In this document: in pieces, positions 1 through 11,641 of the stretch | Layout of the letters: every line of letters begins with the position of its first letter | Position numbering within the stretch: position 1 is the first letter of the stretch | Origin: Vicia villosa | Lineage: Eukaryota; Streptophyta; Magnoliopsida; Fabales; Fabaceae | DNA: 64,000 nt | Assembly (NCBI RefSeq): GCF_029867415.1 | Contig: NW_026705208.1 | Coordinates: forward strand, 248,001 to 312,000 | Direction: 5' to 3' | Program-made: the position numbers and the translations under genes | Notes under the pieces: model-generated | Databases searched by the model: none | What the model was told of the DNA's origin: nothing | Seen by the model: the letters and a program-made list of their open reading frames with translations, nothing else

Positions 1-1715
1 TTTCTTGAGTTTTCGTGTCTGTGAGTATGGAGGCGATGATGATGAAAAGATTGATTGATGATTCTACAGGCTTGAGGGAATGGTGCGTCATTACTTGATG
101 AAGATGATGATGATGTGAAGATTTATTGTGGTGATTTCTTCAGAGGTCGACCTTTATTGTTGCAGTTGAAAGTTATGAAGATGAAGACTCGTCTGATTGT
201 GGAGAGATAATGATGAATTCAGATAGAAAGATTGGAAAGTTATGAAGAGATTTTTATAGCATTTTCCGATTGAATTTGGAGAAGAAGCTTGAAATAATTG
301 AGAGGACTGAAGATTGGAGAAGTGATGATTGATGAAGATGAAGGTTGTATAGAGGTTGAAGCTAGAGGTTCTGAGAAGGTTGGTGAGAGAATCATGGAGA
401 GTAGAAGAGAGGTGGTGATGAAAAATGGAGGAGGGAAGGTGATGAAGTGAAGAAGATGAAAGTGAATTGTGGAGGTTATGGAAGTGAAGGGAGAGTGAAA
501 GTGAAGAGAGGAAAAATGGTGAAGTCTCGAGAATTGGAGGGAAGGAGCGTTTAAATAGCTCAGAGGCTTGGATGAATCAGGTATCTGGATTCTGTTATGG
601 TAGTTATGATTCAGTTAAATAACTCTGTTATTCTGTTAGGTAATGTAACTGTTTTTTGGAGGTTGTTAGGGTAGTTAGAAATCTGTTATGGGATGGTTGG
701 TTAGTTACTAATTTATAGGATGGTAACTGAATTTCTGTTATGTGTTAGAAGGTAGTTATAAGAAGTTTGTTACATGGTTATAGCTGAGCTGGAAGTTAGT
801 TAAAGAATGGTTATAAGTTAGTTAAGAGGAGTGTTAGGATAGAAACTGTTAGGGAATAGAGATTTTGAAGTGTATGGGGCTGCTGCTGTTTAGTACGTGT
901 ATCGGGCCTGTTAGTAAAGGGTAAATGTTTAGGAAAGGTTCTACTGCAGGGCAGTGATGGCTGTTTGAGATTACGCAGGGCTGCAATGTAAGATACGGTT
1001 AGCATTTCATGAATGGGTCTCATTTGAATATGTTTTGGTTCTGCTATATGGTAGATTATGCTTGACTGCATTTTTTTTGTGTGTATAATTTTTAGGTACA
1101 GGGTTGCTGATTGGTATTTGTCAAAGTACTAACTGAATTCGTGATGATTTTGTAGGTTTTGAAGCTTGGAGGCACATTATGGTTTGAAGTCAAGTATAGC
1201 AAGCAAGGCTCACATGAGGAAACAACCTTTAAAGCGAGACGAAGATGTGATGGCACGGAGAATTAGAGGGAAATAAGTCTGCTGGCAGTGTGTTCATTTG
1301 TAGTTTGTAATGTGTATTGTTGGACTTTGTAATGAATAACATGTATTTCCTTATATTCAATAAAATTGAATCTTTATTTCCTCAATTTGTTTTATTCTGA
1401 ACTCAAGCCTTCACATTGCACTATGAAGTCAACCATGTCATCAAAGACTCACGTTTTTGTACCATAGCTCATTTATTCAGATGATGATTCTAACACCCAA
1501 GAAGAATGTCTTGAAATTTCTTGGAAGCGGTAAATATTGTAGGGCAAAGATGATCATGAGGATTTTTTTTTTATATGGAACCCCAATTTAATGAACCTCA
1601 GTTGTTGACTAAATGAATGCATGAGTGTTAGATGACCTAATGAAGGTATGCAGATGGAACGCAAAGCTTAAGCCAGTTAGCATAAAATTAGATGGGCAAA
1701 TTTTGGGGTGCAACA
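1..1715 (-). repeat. 3' LTR of element A (partial)
   Basis: The sequence is near-identical to 8035-9748, offset by about 8034 bases. It ends with the same GGGGTGCAACA, which is the LTR start on the minus strand. Only the U3-proximal 1.7 kb is in the window; about 2.1 kb more should lie to the left. Differences seen are at about 908, 945 and 1365, plus a 2-base shift around 1071-1080. Confidence 0.9.
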
Positions 1716-1860
1716 GCTGCCCCTATTTAATTTTCTTAAACCTGAAGGTGAGATTGGCACTAGCCTTTCGAACACTTAAGGTGGAAGAGGATTAAATACC
1801 AAAGAACCTGAAAATTTGCCTTATGAAAGATAGGATCCACTGGGGAAAAGATGGTGTCAA
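1716..1860 (-). other. Element A: purine tract and 3' end of internal region
   Basis: Read on the minus strand, the sequence just before the LTR is AAATAGGGGCAGC, a plausible polypurine tract for plus-strand priming. It sits between the tandem array and the LTR, as in Ogre elements. The assignment rests on position and composition only. Confidence 0.55.
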
Positions 1861-1861
1861 C

Positions 1862-2806
1862 TCCATTAGGGAAGATTGTATCAACTCTGGATTGATCATA
1901 TTAACTCTGGGTTAGAAATGAAATGAACATCAACTCTGGGTTAAAAGAAAAGTGGGTCAACTCTGGGTTGAGGAATAAAGGGAAGTCACTCGGGGTTGGA
2001 TAAGAGATAAATATCAACTCTGGGTCGAGAACGGAAAATAAGAACATCAACTCTGGGTTGAAAAACAAGAGATGGACATCAACTCTAGGTTGAGAGAAGG
2101 TAATTCAACTCTGGGTTGAAAGAGGAAAGATGAACGATTAGGAATAACCGTCAACTCTGGGTTGAGTGGGAAAGAAAGAAGATAACCGTCAACTTTGGGT
2201 TGAGAAAGAAGTAATCGTCAACTCTGGGTTGAGTGGGAAAGAGATCAACTCTGGGTTGAATAAAAGATAACCGTCAACTGTGGGTTGAGTGGGAAAGAGA
2301 TCAACTCTGGGTTGAATAAAAGATAACCGTCAACTCTGGGTTGATTGGGAAAAGACAAAAGATAACCGTCAACTCTGGGTTGAGTGGGAAAAGGATAATC
2401 AATTCTAGATTGAACAAAGGATAACCGTCAACTCTGGGTTGAATAAAGGGTAACCGTCAACTCTGGGTTGAGTGGGAAAAGACAAGCAATAACCGTCAAC
2501 TCTGGGTTAAGTGGGAAAGAAAAGGCAAAAGATGACCGTCAACTCTGAGTTGAGTGGGAAGAGATAAAAGACAACCGTCAACTCTGGGTTGAGAAGGAAA
2601 GAGAAAGTAACTAGAAATGGCCGTCAACTCTGGGTTGAGTGGGAAAGGACAAAAGATAACCGTCAACTCTGGGTTGAGTGGGAAAAGAGAAAAGATAACC
2701 GTCAACTCTGGGTTGAGTGGGAAAAGATAATTAACTCGGGGTTAGAAGATGAAAGGAGAATCAACTCTAGGTTGAGCACAAAAACATCAACTCTGGGTTG
2801 AAAGAG
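1862..2806 (-). repeat. Tandem array, core GTCAACTCTGGGTTGAG, in the 3' untranslated region of element A
   Basis: About thirty copies of a 14-17 base core (plus strand GTCAACTCTGGGTTGAG) are separated by short A/G-rich spacers such as TGGGAAAAGATAACC. Repeat length varies from roughly 25 to 60 bases. The central copies (about 2150-2720) are the most regular and the edges decay. Position next to the 3' LTR matches the hypervariable 3' UTR of Ogre elements, known to hold tandem repeats that can seed satellites. Open frames through the array are by-products of its repeat lengths. Confidence 0.9.
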
Positions 2807-5127
2807 AAATGAACATGATTGAATATGGGAGATGACACCACAATGGTAACTCTGAGTGATCCAGTGGAATATCAATTTGAATGCTTTGTAGGGACCTCAT
2901 CTGATGAGTAATTTGGCTTATGCTTCACATGTAATGCTTGATTTATTTTATGCACTTCTGGAGATGCAATGCAATGAATTCTATACGTAGTGTACTGATT
3001 GATCAGGGTTTCTGCTTTGTATGGGGAATAGATTGGATGGAGTTCTGAAACTCTGCTTGAGAATCAAGGTAGGGTGGATGCCCCTGCTTTATTGATGATT
3101 GGATTTTTGAGGGATAATGCAAATGAGAATGCAATGATATGTGTGATGTATGTATGATTATGAATGGAATGATTGCTTCCGGGATACAAGGAGTGAATGG
3201 AGTGTGTCCTTGCAGAAAAGTCATTGCTTGTGAAATTGTTGGTGAAGGTGAGGTGTTTGGCTTGACCCCTCAACACTTGTCTCGATATCTGACACTTGAT
3301 TGAAGATGAAGAAATGACTTGTTGCTAGCTTGCCCCAGCTTGTAGGATCTCTTGAGGAAAAGAGCTGATATGCTTGAATCACGGAGATTGCAATGGTCTT
3401 CCCCAGTGTTGATCATGGAATGAGTGCCCCAGATTGAAAGGAACTCTTCCACCAAATGGATGTTTGAGATATTTGCTCGGTGGATGACCAACCTTTGCCT
3501 TTGTAAGATTACTCGATGGAATTTCAATGTTGAACTTTCCTTGGTATCAAGTACTTATTTTCTGATTAGAGACGATTCTGTTTTGAAAGAGATAATGAGA
3601 ATGCAATGCACATGTTAATCTCAAAGGAAAAGTTTGATTTGTCACAATGTTGTACTAATACTAACACAAATGACACAGCAACATTAGGAGTCAGTTTGAT
3701 ATGATTTTACAGTTTGTATGCTTTCGGAACGAACCCTGCTTCAATTAGGACTTTTGAGGGTTGTAACATGGTCGGGTTCACGGTTTAAGAAACAAAGGAT
3801 AAAGGCTCAAGTTCTACTTAACCCACCCCTTCTTCGTGATGTTCTCCAGTCCTACGTTCAGTTAGTTTGACACGAGTGTTCACCTTTCAGGAAGGATTAA
3901 GACGGATGAGGATCCATTATGGCTTTGATGGAGGTGGCAGCTACCTTTTCGTGCTTTTGTTGATGGTCATAACAACTTGTCCCTTAGAGGATTTTTCTTT
4001 TGCTTTATCTTTTTCTTTTGATTTCCCTAACTTTTGCCTGGACAAAAAGTTTCTTTTGAATTTGGTTTTCGTTGTCCAGCGGGATATGCCCTAATTTTTG
4101 CCTAAGTTATTTGCCTCAAAGCTTTTCTTTTCTTTTTGACTTAGCGGGCTATTGTTTCTTTTTTGATCATGATTCATAACTTTCTTTTCATTCTTTTCGT
4201 CTCGTTCGGGAACAAGTTGTATGACATTTATGATTGACTTGATGAAAAGGTTGTGACTGCCTTCTTCTTTGTGAATGGGAGACATCCATTGTGGATTGTA
4301 TTCTTCCTTTTTTGTTGCGAGAGATGAGATGTAATTGATCCTCTGATGGAATACCTGAAAGTTGAGCGCTCGGTCGCACTAACTGAATACTACCCTGCCC
4401 CTGGTAAAGATTGAGGGTTTTGCATTTTTTGAAAAGAAACTACTACTCCATAGGCTCAAAGGGGTTTACGAAGGTTTCACTCCCTTATAACTCCGGTGTT
4501 TAGGAATTGAAACAATGCCTGTACATCCTCAGCAGGATCTTGTTCCAAAAGCATACAGTTAGTAGTTCATGTGTTTTTGATTTTTCATCATTCTCCTTTT
4601 TTAGTTGCTTAAGACAAATGAGTGAAGTATCAGTGAACATAATGACAAAGATGAAATGATTTGAGTAAAACATGTATATTACATTATTTTTATATATTCA
4701 AACAGAATGAATTTCTTACAATGAAAAGTACTTGATAACAACAAAAGTAATACATTTGAAAGTGCTTGAGAAATATATACAATGGCAAGCTTGGCCTTAT
4801 TCTGATGCAAATGAAATGTTCCCTGACGAACACAAAGTGTTTAGGCTTCAACGGTGGAAGGTGCCCCTTTAGGAGGCATGGGGTTTTCTGATAGTAGCTT
4901 GATCTTGTTTGTAATTCCCCATGATTCTTTTTCTATGAGCTCTCGTCAGATATCTGTGTGGAGGAATTGTCTTGTCTGATTTGATGGAGAGGAAGAATGT
5001 AAGAGTATTGGTAACCATGGATGCACATGCATGAATGCCAAATGTTAATGATGATGCAAATGCAACATAAATCAGGATCAAGGATCAAGGCCTCTTGGAT
5101 AACAACTTCTCATGGTCAATAAGATAT
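2807..5127 (-). other. Element A internal region without recognisable coding sequence
   Basis: This 2.3 kb stretch should hold coding or 3' UTR sequence in an autonomous Ogre. All six frames are broken into short pieces, and I see no DSG protease, reverse-transcriptase YxDD, integrase or zinc-knuckle motif. It includes T/C-rich stretches (about 3950-4210) and an AT-rich stretch (about 4560-4800). Confidence 0.6.
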
Positions 5128-5365
5128 GGTCGAATCCTCCAGGTTCAGAGGTTCGACGTTGCTTTCTGGATAAACAGCTTGTGCATAAGTCCAAGATGGT
5201 CGAACCCTCCAGATTCAGAGGTTCGACGTTGATTCTGATAGATAGCTTTTGCATAAGTCATATAAGGTCAAACCTCCATATTCAGAGGTTCGACGTTGAT
5301 TCTGATAGATAACTGATGTAGAACTTCTGTATAAGTCAAATGTCCCAGGATCAAAGGTTCGACGC
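5128..5365 (-). repeat. About 69-base tandem repeat in the leader of element A
   Basis: Three and a half copies start with GTCGAA(C/T)CCTCCA and run through TTCAGAGGTTCGACGTTG and GCATAAGTC. They begin near 5130, 5199, 5268 and 5340. Copies diverge left to right. The array lies between the primer site and the broken internal region, so it would be in the 5' leader of the element RNA. Confidence 0.75.
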
Positions 5366-5921
5366 CTTTTTGAATGCCAGGAAAACCAATAGTCACCAAC
5401 ATAACATGTACCTGCACCTGTATAGAGTATGATTCCCTCCCCACTCACAGGTGTAGTCTAGGTCAGGGTAAGGTCATGAAACGCAGTATACGGTCCGCCC
5501 GAAGGTAAGCATCGTCACAGCGCGGATGCGGGTGACGATAATACCTCCGTTTGAAACCACTACTCTGCTCGTGGTCACATAATCCATCCCGAGACGTACA
5601 CCTCGAGACAAACTATGCTCCCACTCTATCCTAGGGTCCCTAGAGTGCACTCATAGCCTGTGTATTGGGCCTTTTACCTCATAGAACATCCCACCCAACC
5701 TGCAAACAGAGAGAAAATATGTGGTCCCCACGGGGACCCATAATATAGTCCAGATGCATGCGGAAAGTAAATATGATATGCAAACAGAAATAAACATGAT
5801 ACGAAAACATATATACACAGGATGTAAGCATATAAATAAACAAATAAAAACACCCATAGAAAAGAAACAAACAAAGGCTAGGATCGACTCACTAAGAATG
5901 GACCAGCACAGGTCTATCACG

Positions 5922-5939
5922 TCCCCAGCAGAGTCGCCA
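5922..5939 (-). other. Primer binding site of element A
   Basis: On the minus strand the 18 bases read TGGCGACTCTGCTGGGGA, the tRNA-Arg-complementary site characteristic of Ogre elements. It starts two bases after the LTR end (TCA, lower edge 5942). This fixes the strand of the element and the LTR length of about 3.8 kb. Confidence 0.9.
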
Positions 5940-6651
5940 GCTGACGCACGCTCGCGAAATGAACAGAGTCGCCACCAATATATTTATCCCAAAGAGGGAA
6001 AGGAATATCAGAAAACCTAAGATGAAGAAAGGACGAGGTCTTTCGACCAGAGATAGGGTACGGGAGTCGGTTACGCGAGGGGAAGGTACTAGCACCCCTC
6101 ACGCCCATCGTACTCGATGGTATCCACCTATGTTTGTTCTATTCTAAGGGTGTATAAATCTAAAGCTTAATGCTAAGGAATGCATGCAAATGAAAGAAAA
6201 AGAAACACGGGGAAAAATAAGGTTTATAAATAGTTGTGCTCGCTTAGGCCCCGCGACCTAATGCCTACGTATCCTTTTCAGGAATCAGAGCGCCGTAGTT
6301 CGGCTCTTTAGTTTTTGTTTGTTTTTGTGTTTTTTAGTGGACGAAGTTACATTCGCACTCCGCTGCTCGACCTCTGGAGTCTTAAGCTGGGAATGGAGCG
6401 GAAATAACGTGTCCGATTAGGAGAGAAAGAATGCCCTGAAGGCAAGAGAAAGAATGCCTCGGAGGCAAGAGAGAGATGATTGGTTTGTGATTTTTAGGTG
6501 CAATTCCATGATGGACGAAAACCCACTACAAGGCTTCGCATCACTTCCTCACTTTGTTTAGGTCTGAGCCTTTATTAGATATTTTGAAGTGTTTTTGGTT
6601 GGGTGTCTTTTAAGGGAAATTAATTTGTGACTTGAATCATGCCATAAAAAA

Positions 6652-6960
6652 GGAGTTTTTTTGAATATTTAGAGAATGCACATCGAGGCCTACGCCACAA
6701 TCGTTTCTCTAAATGAAATACAGTTTTTGAATATTTAGAGAATGCACATCGAGGCCTACGCCACAATCGTTTCTCTAAATAGCGGTTAAGAAATACAAAG
6801 TTTTGAATATTTAGAGAATGCACATCGAGGCCTACGCCACGATCGTTTCTCTAAATAACGGTTGAGAAATACACCGAGGCCTACGCCTCAATCATTTCTC
6901 TCCCGCTAAGTGGGAAAGAACATACATCGGGGCCTACGCCCCAATCATTTCTTTCACACT
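6652..6960 (-). repeat. Internal 75-base repeat in the LTR of element A
   Basis: Three good copies and two degraded ones carry TTTAGAGAATGCACATCGAG followed by GCCTACGCCACAATCG and TTTCTCTAAAT. Each copy ends with the complement of its beginning (TTTAGAGAA / TTCTCTAAA), so each can fold into a hairpin. The last copies change to CATCGGGGCCTACGCCCCAAT. Confidence 0.75.
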
Positions 6961-8583
6961 AAAAAAAGGTATTAGCATGATTCGCGTCGTCCTTTATTAA
7001 TGTTTTAAAGTTGAAAAGAAAAAGGAAAAGAACTTAATCTAAAAGATGATTCTAAGTCCTAAATTGTCTAATTAAAGTCTACCTAAATTATAGGATTTCA
7101 AAGGGAAGACTAACCTAAAAGTTATGAATTATAGGTCCTAAACCTAAAGGAAACAAACAAGTGAAATCATAATCACAAGCAAAAATCAATATAGACAATG
7201 ATACAAAATTACACGCAAGCGTGAAATAACAAGTCAAAAATATAGAACAAAAATGGGCTAAAGATACTATTATTTTTATTGATTTTTATGAAGACAGAGA
7301 ATTCTAATTAAGCCAAAAAAGAATTAAGAGTTAGTCTAAAACTAATATTTTTGTGATTATTCTTTATGACAAAATATGTGTATTAAAGGTCTAAAATGAT
7401 GGTAAAAATTAGTGATTATATTACCTAAACTAAATGAATTTAACCAAATAAAAAAACATGGAAACATGGGATGTATACTGATTTTATGGGTGTGAAGAGT
7501 AACTGGGCGCAGGGCCCAGTCAGATCAAGGCCCAGGGGGCGTTTTTGTTACAGAGTTTTGTTTAGCCAAAAATGGCGCAGCACTGGGCCTCAAGGGGTAT
7601 GAGAAGCAAATTCGTTACAGGCCCCCAGAATTATTTTCGGTCCATTAAGCATTATTCACATTTCATAAGAAAAGAAATTAATTAAAATAATAATAAAAAA
7701 AAGAAAAGGAACTAGGGTTCATAATTGTGACCTTTGGGATTATCACAAACTCGCCTTTCTCTTTCGCGAAGAATATGCGGCGGCGGCCGGAGATGGCGTT
7801 GGCATGCTTATTCCTCCTTCTCCGATCGAATTCGTCCTCTCTCATCATGCTCAAACTTCCGTCTCAATATCTAATTAACTCATTTTGCTAATTCGAACGA
7901 ATCTCTCGATTGGAAAACTACCGGTGCTTCTTCGATTCGGATGACACTACGTGAAATCCAAAGAAAAGAATGTCAGGTATGAGTTACTGTCACCGGTTCT
8001 TCTTCTTCTACTCTGAAATTCTGAAATTTCTTCTTTTCTTGAGTTTTCGTGTCTGTGAGTATGGAGGCGATGATGATGAAAAGATTGATTGATGATTCTA
8101 CAGGCTTGAGGGAATGGTGCGTCATTACTTGATGAAGATGATGATGATGTGAAGATTTATTGTGGTGATTTCTTCAGAGGTCGACCTTTATTGTTGCAGT
8201 TGAAAGTTATGAAGATGAAGACTCGTCTGATTGTGGAGAGATAATGATGAATTCAGATAGAAAGATTGGAAAGTTATGAAGAGATTTTTATAGCATTTTC
8301 CGATTGAATTTGGAGAAGAAGCTTGAAATAATTGAGAGGACTGAAGATTGGAGAAGTGATGATTGATGAAGATGAAGGTTGTATAGAGGTTGAAGCTAGA
8401 GGTTCTGAGAAGGTTGGTGAGAGAATCATGGAGAGTAGAAGAGAGGTGGTGATGAAAAATGGAGGAGGGAAGGTGATGAAGTGAAGAAGATGAAAGTGAA
8501 TTGTGGAGGTTATGGAAGTGAAGGGAGAGTGAAAGTGAAGAGAGGAAAAATGGTGAAGTCTCGAGAATTGGAGGGAAGGAGCG

Positions 8584-8591
8584 TTTAAATA
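8584..8591 (-). promoter_or_regulatory. Possible TATA box in the LTR of element A
   Basis: The minus strand reads GCTATTTAAACGC upstream of a pyrimidine-rich stretch, a typical plant LTR promoter layout. Other TATA-like words exist in the LTR (for example TATAAATTAG near 8750), so this choice is tentative. Confidence 0.3.
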
Positions 8592-9748
8592 GCTCAGAGG
8601 CTTGGATGAATCAGGTATCTGGATTCTGTTATGGTAGTTATGATTCAGTTAAATAACTCTGTTATTCTGTTAGGTAATGTAACTGTTTTTTGGAGGTTGT
8701 TAGGGTAGTTAGAAATCTGTTATGGGATGGTTGGTTAGTTACTAATTTATAGGATGGTAACTGAATTTCTGTTATGTGTTAGAAGGTAGTTATAAGAAGT
8801 TTGTTACATGGTTATAGCTGAGCTGGAAGTTAGTTAAAGAATGGTTATAAGTTAGTTAAGAGGAGTGTTAGGATAGAAACTGTTAGGGAATAGAGATTTT
8901 GAAGTGTATGGGGCTGCTGCTGTTTAGTACGTGTATCGGGCCTGTTAGTAAAGCGTAAATGTTTAGGAAAGGTTCTACTGCAGGGTAGTGATGGCTGTTT
9001 GAGATTACGCAGGGCTGCAATGTAAGATACGGTTAGCATTTCATGAATGGGTCTCATTTGAATATGTTTTGGTTCTGCTATATGGTAGATTATGCTTGAC
9101 TGCATTTTTTTTTGTGTATAATTTTTAGGTACAGGGTTGCTGATTGGTATTTGTCAAAGTACTAACTGAATTCGTGATGATTTTGTAGGTTTTGAAGCTT
9201 GGAGGCACATTATGGTTTGAAGTCAAGTATAGCAAGCAAGGCTCACATGAGGAAACAACCTTTAAAGCGAGACGAAGATGTGATGGCACGGAGAATTAGA
9301 GGGAAATAAGTCTGCTGGCAGTGTGTTCATTTGTAGTTTGTAATGTGTATTGTTGGACTTTGTAATGAATAACATGTATTTCCTTATATTCAATAAAATT
9401 GAATATTTATTTCCTCAATTTGTTTTATTCTGAACTCAAGCCTTCACATTGCACTATGAAGTCAACCATGTCATCAAAGACTCACGTTTTTGTACCATAG
9501 CTCATTTATTCAGATGATGATTCTAACACCCAAGAAGAATGTCTTGAAATTTCTTGGAAGCGGTAAATATTGTAGGGCAAAGATGATCATGAGGATTTTT
9601 TTTTTATATGGAACCCCAATTTAATGAACCTCAGTTGTTGACTAAATGAATGCATGAGTGTTAGATGACCTAATGAAGGTATGCAGATGGAACGCAAAGC
9701 TTAAGCCAGTTAGCATAAAATTAGATGGGCAAATTTTGGGGTGCAACA

Positions 9749-10260
9749 GGTATTGGAGACGTGCGCCTTGCGTGAGAGAAATGGAGAAAATAGTGGAGAG
9801 GTGGAGACGGATGTCTCAAGTGGATGACATGGCCTTTGGACGTGGGTGAACTTGGGAGACGGACGTCTCCTTTGATGACGTGGCCCTTGGACTTTGGAGC
9901 GGACGTCTCCATGCAATTGGGCCCTAAGGCGGGCGTCTCAGCTTCTTCATAGTGGGAGCTTCAGCTCCTTCATGGGCTGGGCTTTCACACTTGATCCATC
10001 CTATTTTCACCCTTCACATTTGATTCATTCTATTTGCACCTCCACTTATAATATTTGCCTATTTTCTTCTTTCTTTATCTTTTTAAGTTGATTTTCTCTA
10101 CATTTCATCTTCTTTTGACAAATAGTTCTCAACACGAACATAATACCTGAAACATCCAAAATACCAGCGTAATACTAAAATAAAGCAATTAAATTGACTG
10201 AAAGTACTAGCAATATGTATGTAAATCAAGTCAAATATACTATATAAATTCGTGCTATCA
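9749..10260 (-). repeat. LTR of element B, truncated copy
   Basis: This matches 14451-14966 and 19152-19667. It ends at TGATAGCACG (minus strand start) and joins a GGGGGAGTT purine tract on the higher side. The lower side is cut at GGTAT by element A; about 1.3 kb of this LTR should continue left of element A. Confidence 0.88.
9780..9932. repeat. GAGACGGACGTCTC near-palindrome cluster in the LTR of element B
   Basis: Four variants of GAGACGGACGTCTC lie within 150 bases. Two more clusters sit in the other LTR copies, at about 14508-14648 and 19210-19350. Each unit contains a GACGTC core. The motif is conserved among the three LTRs except in the first and last units (for example GCGGGCGTCTC here). 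Confidence 0.75.
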
Positions 10261-10283
10261 AACTCCCCCACACTTAAACCATT
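10261..10283 (-). other. Polypurine tract, unit 1 of element B
   Basis: The minus strand reads TTAAGTGTGGGGGAGTT immediately before the LTR start TGATAGCACG. The same arrangement occurs at 14967-14989. The position and G/A run fit the second-strand primer. Confidence 0.75.
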
Positions 10284-11574
10284 GCTTCTCCTCAAGCAAT
10301 CAACCAACACGGTAAAAGAAAATGATTAAGCAAGGTTTTTTTGAAACAAAGGCACGACACGACTCTTAGTCATATTTGTGTTAGGCAAATGTTACATCGA
10401 TAGGTACTAGATATCAACACCAAGGATACCGTAATGACACAATGTTCAAAGACTCCCTCTTTATGCAAACCAATTCGAATTATGCCATTATAACTCAACC
10501 TATATCTCTCGTTTTTCTTTCACTCTTTTCATTCAAGCGCAATCACCTTAAGCCCGTTATCCGTACACGCACATAGTAGGGAAATCCATTAGCGACTATG
10601 ATCCTTTTCTTTTCTTTAGCACGGGGTTCTGGTTTTTAGTGGTGCAACCCCATTTTTCCCAAATGCGGTTGCGGGGGATCGGACCGTAGTCCACCCTACC
10701 AAGCCCAGTACCAGTGACCTCTGAGCCAACCAACAGTGGGTGCTAACTATTAAATCCTTATATGCGTAAAACCCGTTGGGCTAAATGACCGGGTGAGGGT
10801 CACCTAACATAGAGGGTTATTTTTCAATTAAATCATTAATTTATTAAAAATAGGATCATTCACTTATACTCATCGACTCCCTACGTAGTTTGTGCTTAAG
10901 ATGGTGCTGACTGCTAATATAAACTACTTAAGAGCTACTTTGAAAACTTGAGCCTAAGGTCTCGACATAATGGGCATCCAAATTGATCTCACATAATTAG
11001 GGGGTTTAAGGTGTCAGGATGGTATCGATGTTGTTGAAACATCTCCAAGTCTTTTTAACAAAGCCTAAAGTGTGACAACCTATATACTTTTAGAGTGTGC
11101 ATGCCATGTATCAAAAAGAAAATAATTTTTGTTGGTGGTTAAAATTTTTAAATTTCAGGGGAAATTCAATAGCAACTGAAAATCATGTATAAAGACTTGA
11201 CAACATAACTAGAAGACAATAAATAAAGCAATAAATGAAAGCGGTCAAGCTTCTCCCCCACACTTAAACCAAACATTGTCCTCAATGTTTTTAAAAAAGG
11301 TGGAAAAGGAAAGGCAAAACCTGCATGAATTCTTCTGGCAAGTTATCACGACCAAATCTGCTCCGCGTCCGGAGGAAATACCTTCTCCTATCATACTCAT
11401 CAATTGTGTCACCACCAGCAGCAACACTCATAGGAATGTGCATGGAGACCCGTTCATCTTTGAGATGATCGTCTATAAATTTTTTGCCTAGATATGGTCG
11501 AGACGTGACAAACGATCCATACTTTTATTTTCTGCAAATTCAAACAATAAAAGGAAAACATTAAATAGAAAGCT

Positions 11575-11592
11575 CGTGGGTTGCCTCCCACG
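11575..11592 (-). other. Athila hairpin CGTGGGAGGCAACCCACG, unit 1
   Basis: This 18-base inverted repeat (six-base stem, AGGCAA loop) follows the ORF closely. Identical copies occur at 16281-16298 in unit 2 and at 39474-39491 in element G, on the coding strand of each element. It seems to mark the end of coding sequence in these elements. Confidence 0.7.
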
Positions 11593-11641
11593 CAACGCTT
11601 TGTTTAACGTTGATATCTCGACGGCTTAAGAGTGCAAGCAC

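Larger units (their letters stand above)
1..9748 (-). mobile_element. Non-autonomous Ogre-like LTR retrotransposon (element A), left end outside window
   Basis: This is a Ty3 element of the Ogre/Tat type read on the minus strand. Two copies of one LTR (1-1715 and 5942-9748) flank a 4.2 kb internal region (1716-5941). A primer site identical to the Ogre tRNA-Arg-type sequence sits two bases inside the 5' LTR. The LTR begins TGTTGCACCCC on the minus strand and ends TCA. I found no gag, protease, reverse transcriptase or integrase motif in any frame of the internal region, so the element must have used proteins made elsewhere. The LTR copies differ by about three substitutions and one short indel over 1.7 kb, which marks a recent insertion. 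It lies inside an LTR of element B. The matching target duplication would be left of the window. Confidence 0.85.
5942..9748 (-). repeat. 5' LTR of element A, 3807 bp
   Basis: The LTR reads TGTTGCACCCC...TGCGTCA on the minus strand. Its upper 1.7 kb is duplicated at 1-1715. Contents include an internal 75-base repeat (about 6650-6960), an AT-rich stretch (6960-7480), and a purine-rich GATGATGAAG-type stretch (8060-8560) that would be pyrimidine-rich in the RNA. The outer edge joins the LTR of element B at GGTAT (9749-9753), the expected target duplication. Confidence 0.88.

Noticed and set aside
2496..2801. Open frames on both strands in the CTCTGGGTTGAG array
   Set aside because: Open only because the repeat lacks stops in those frames.
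1862..2806. Regularly spaced repeats that could suggest a CRISPR array
   Set aside because: The spacers are simple A/G-rich, irregular in length and similar to each other, and the context is a plant retrotransposon 3' UTR.
5651..6147. Hydrophobic and basic short frames around the primer site of element A
   Set aside because: They overlap the primer site and LTR end on opposite strands and show no domain.
811..9105. An 86-residue frame present twice (811-1071 and 8845-9105, minus)
   Set aside because: The duplication is the LTR itself; the frame has no recognisable motif and lies in non-coding LTR sequence.
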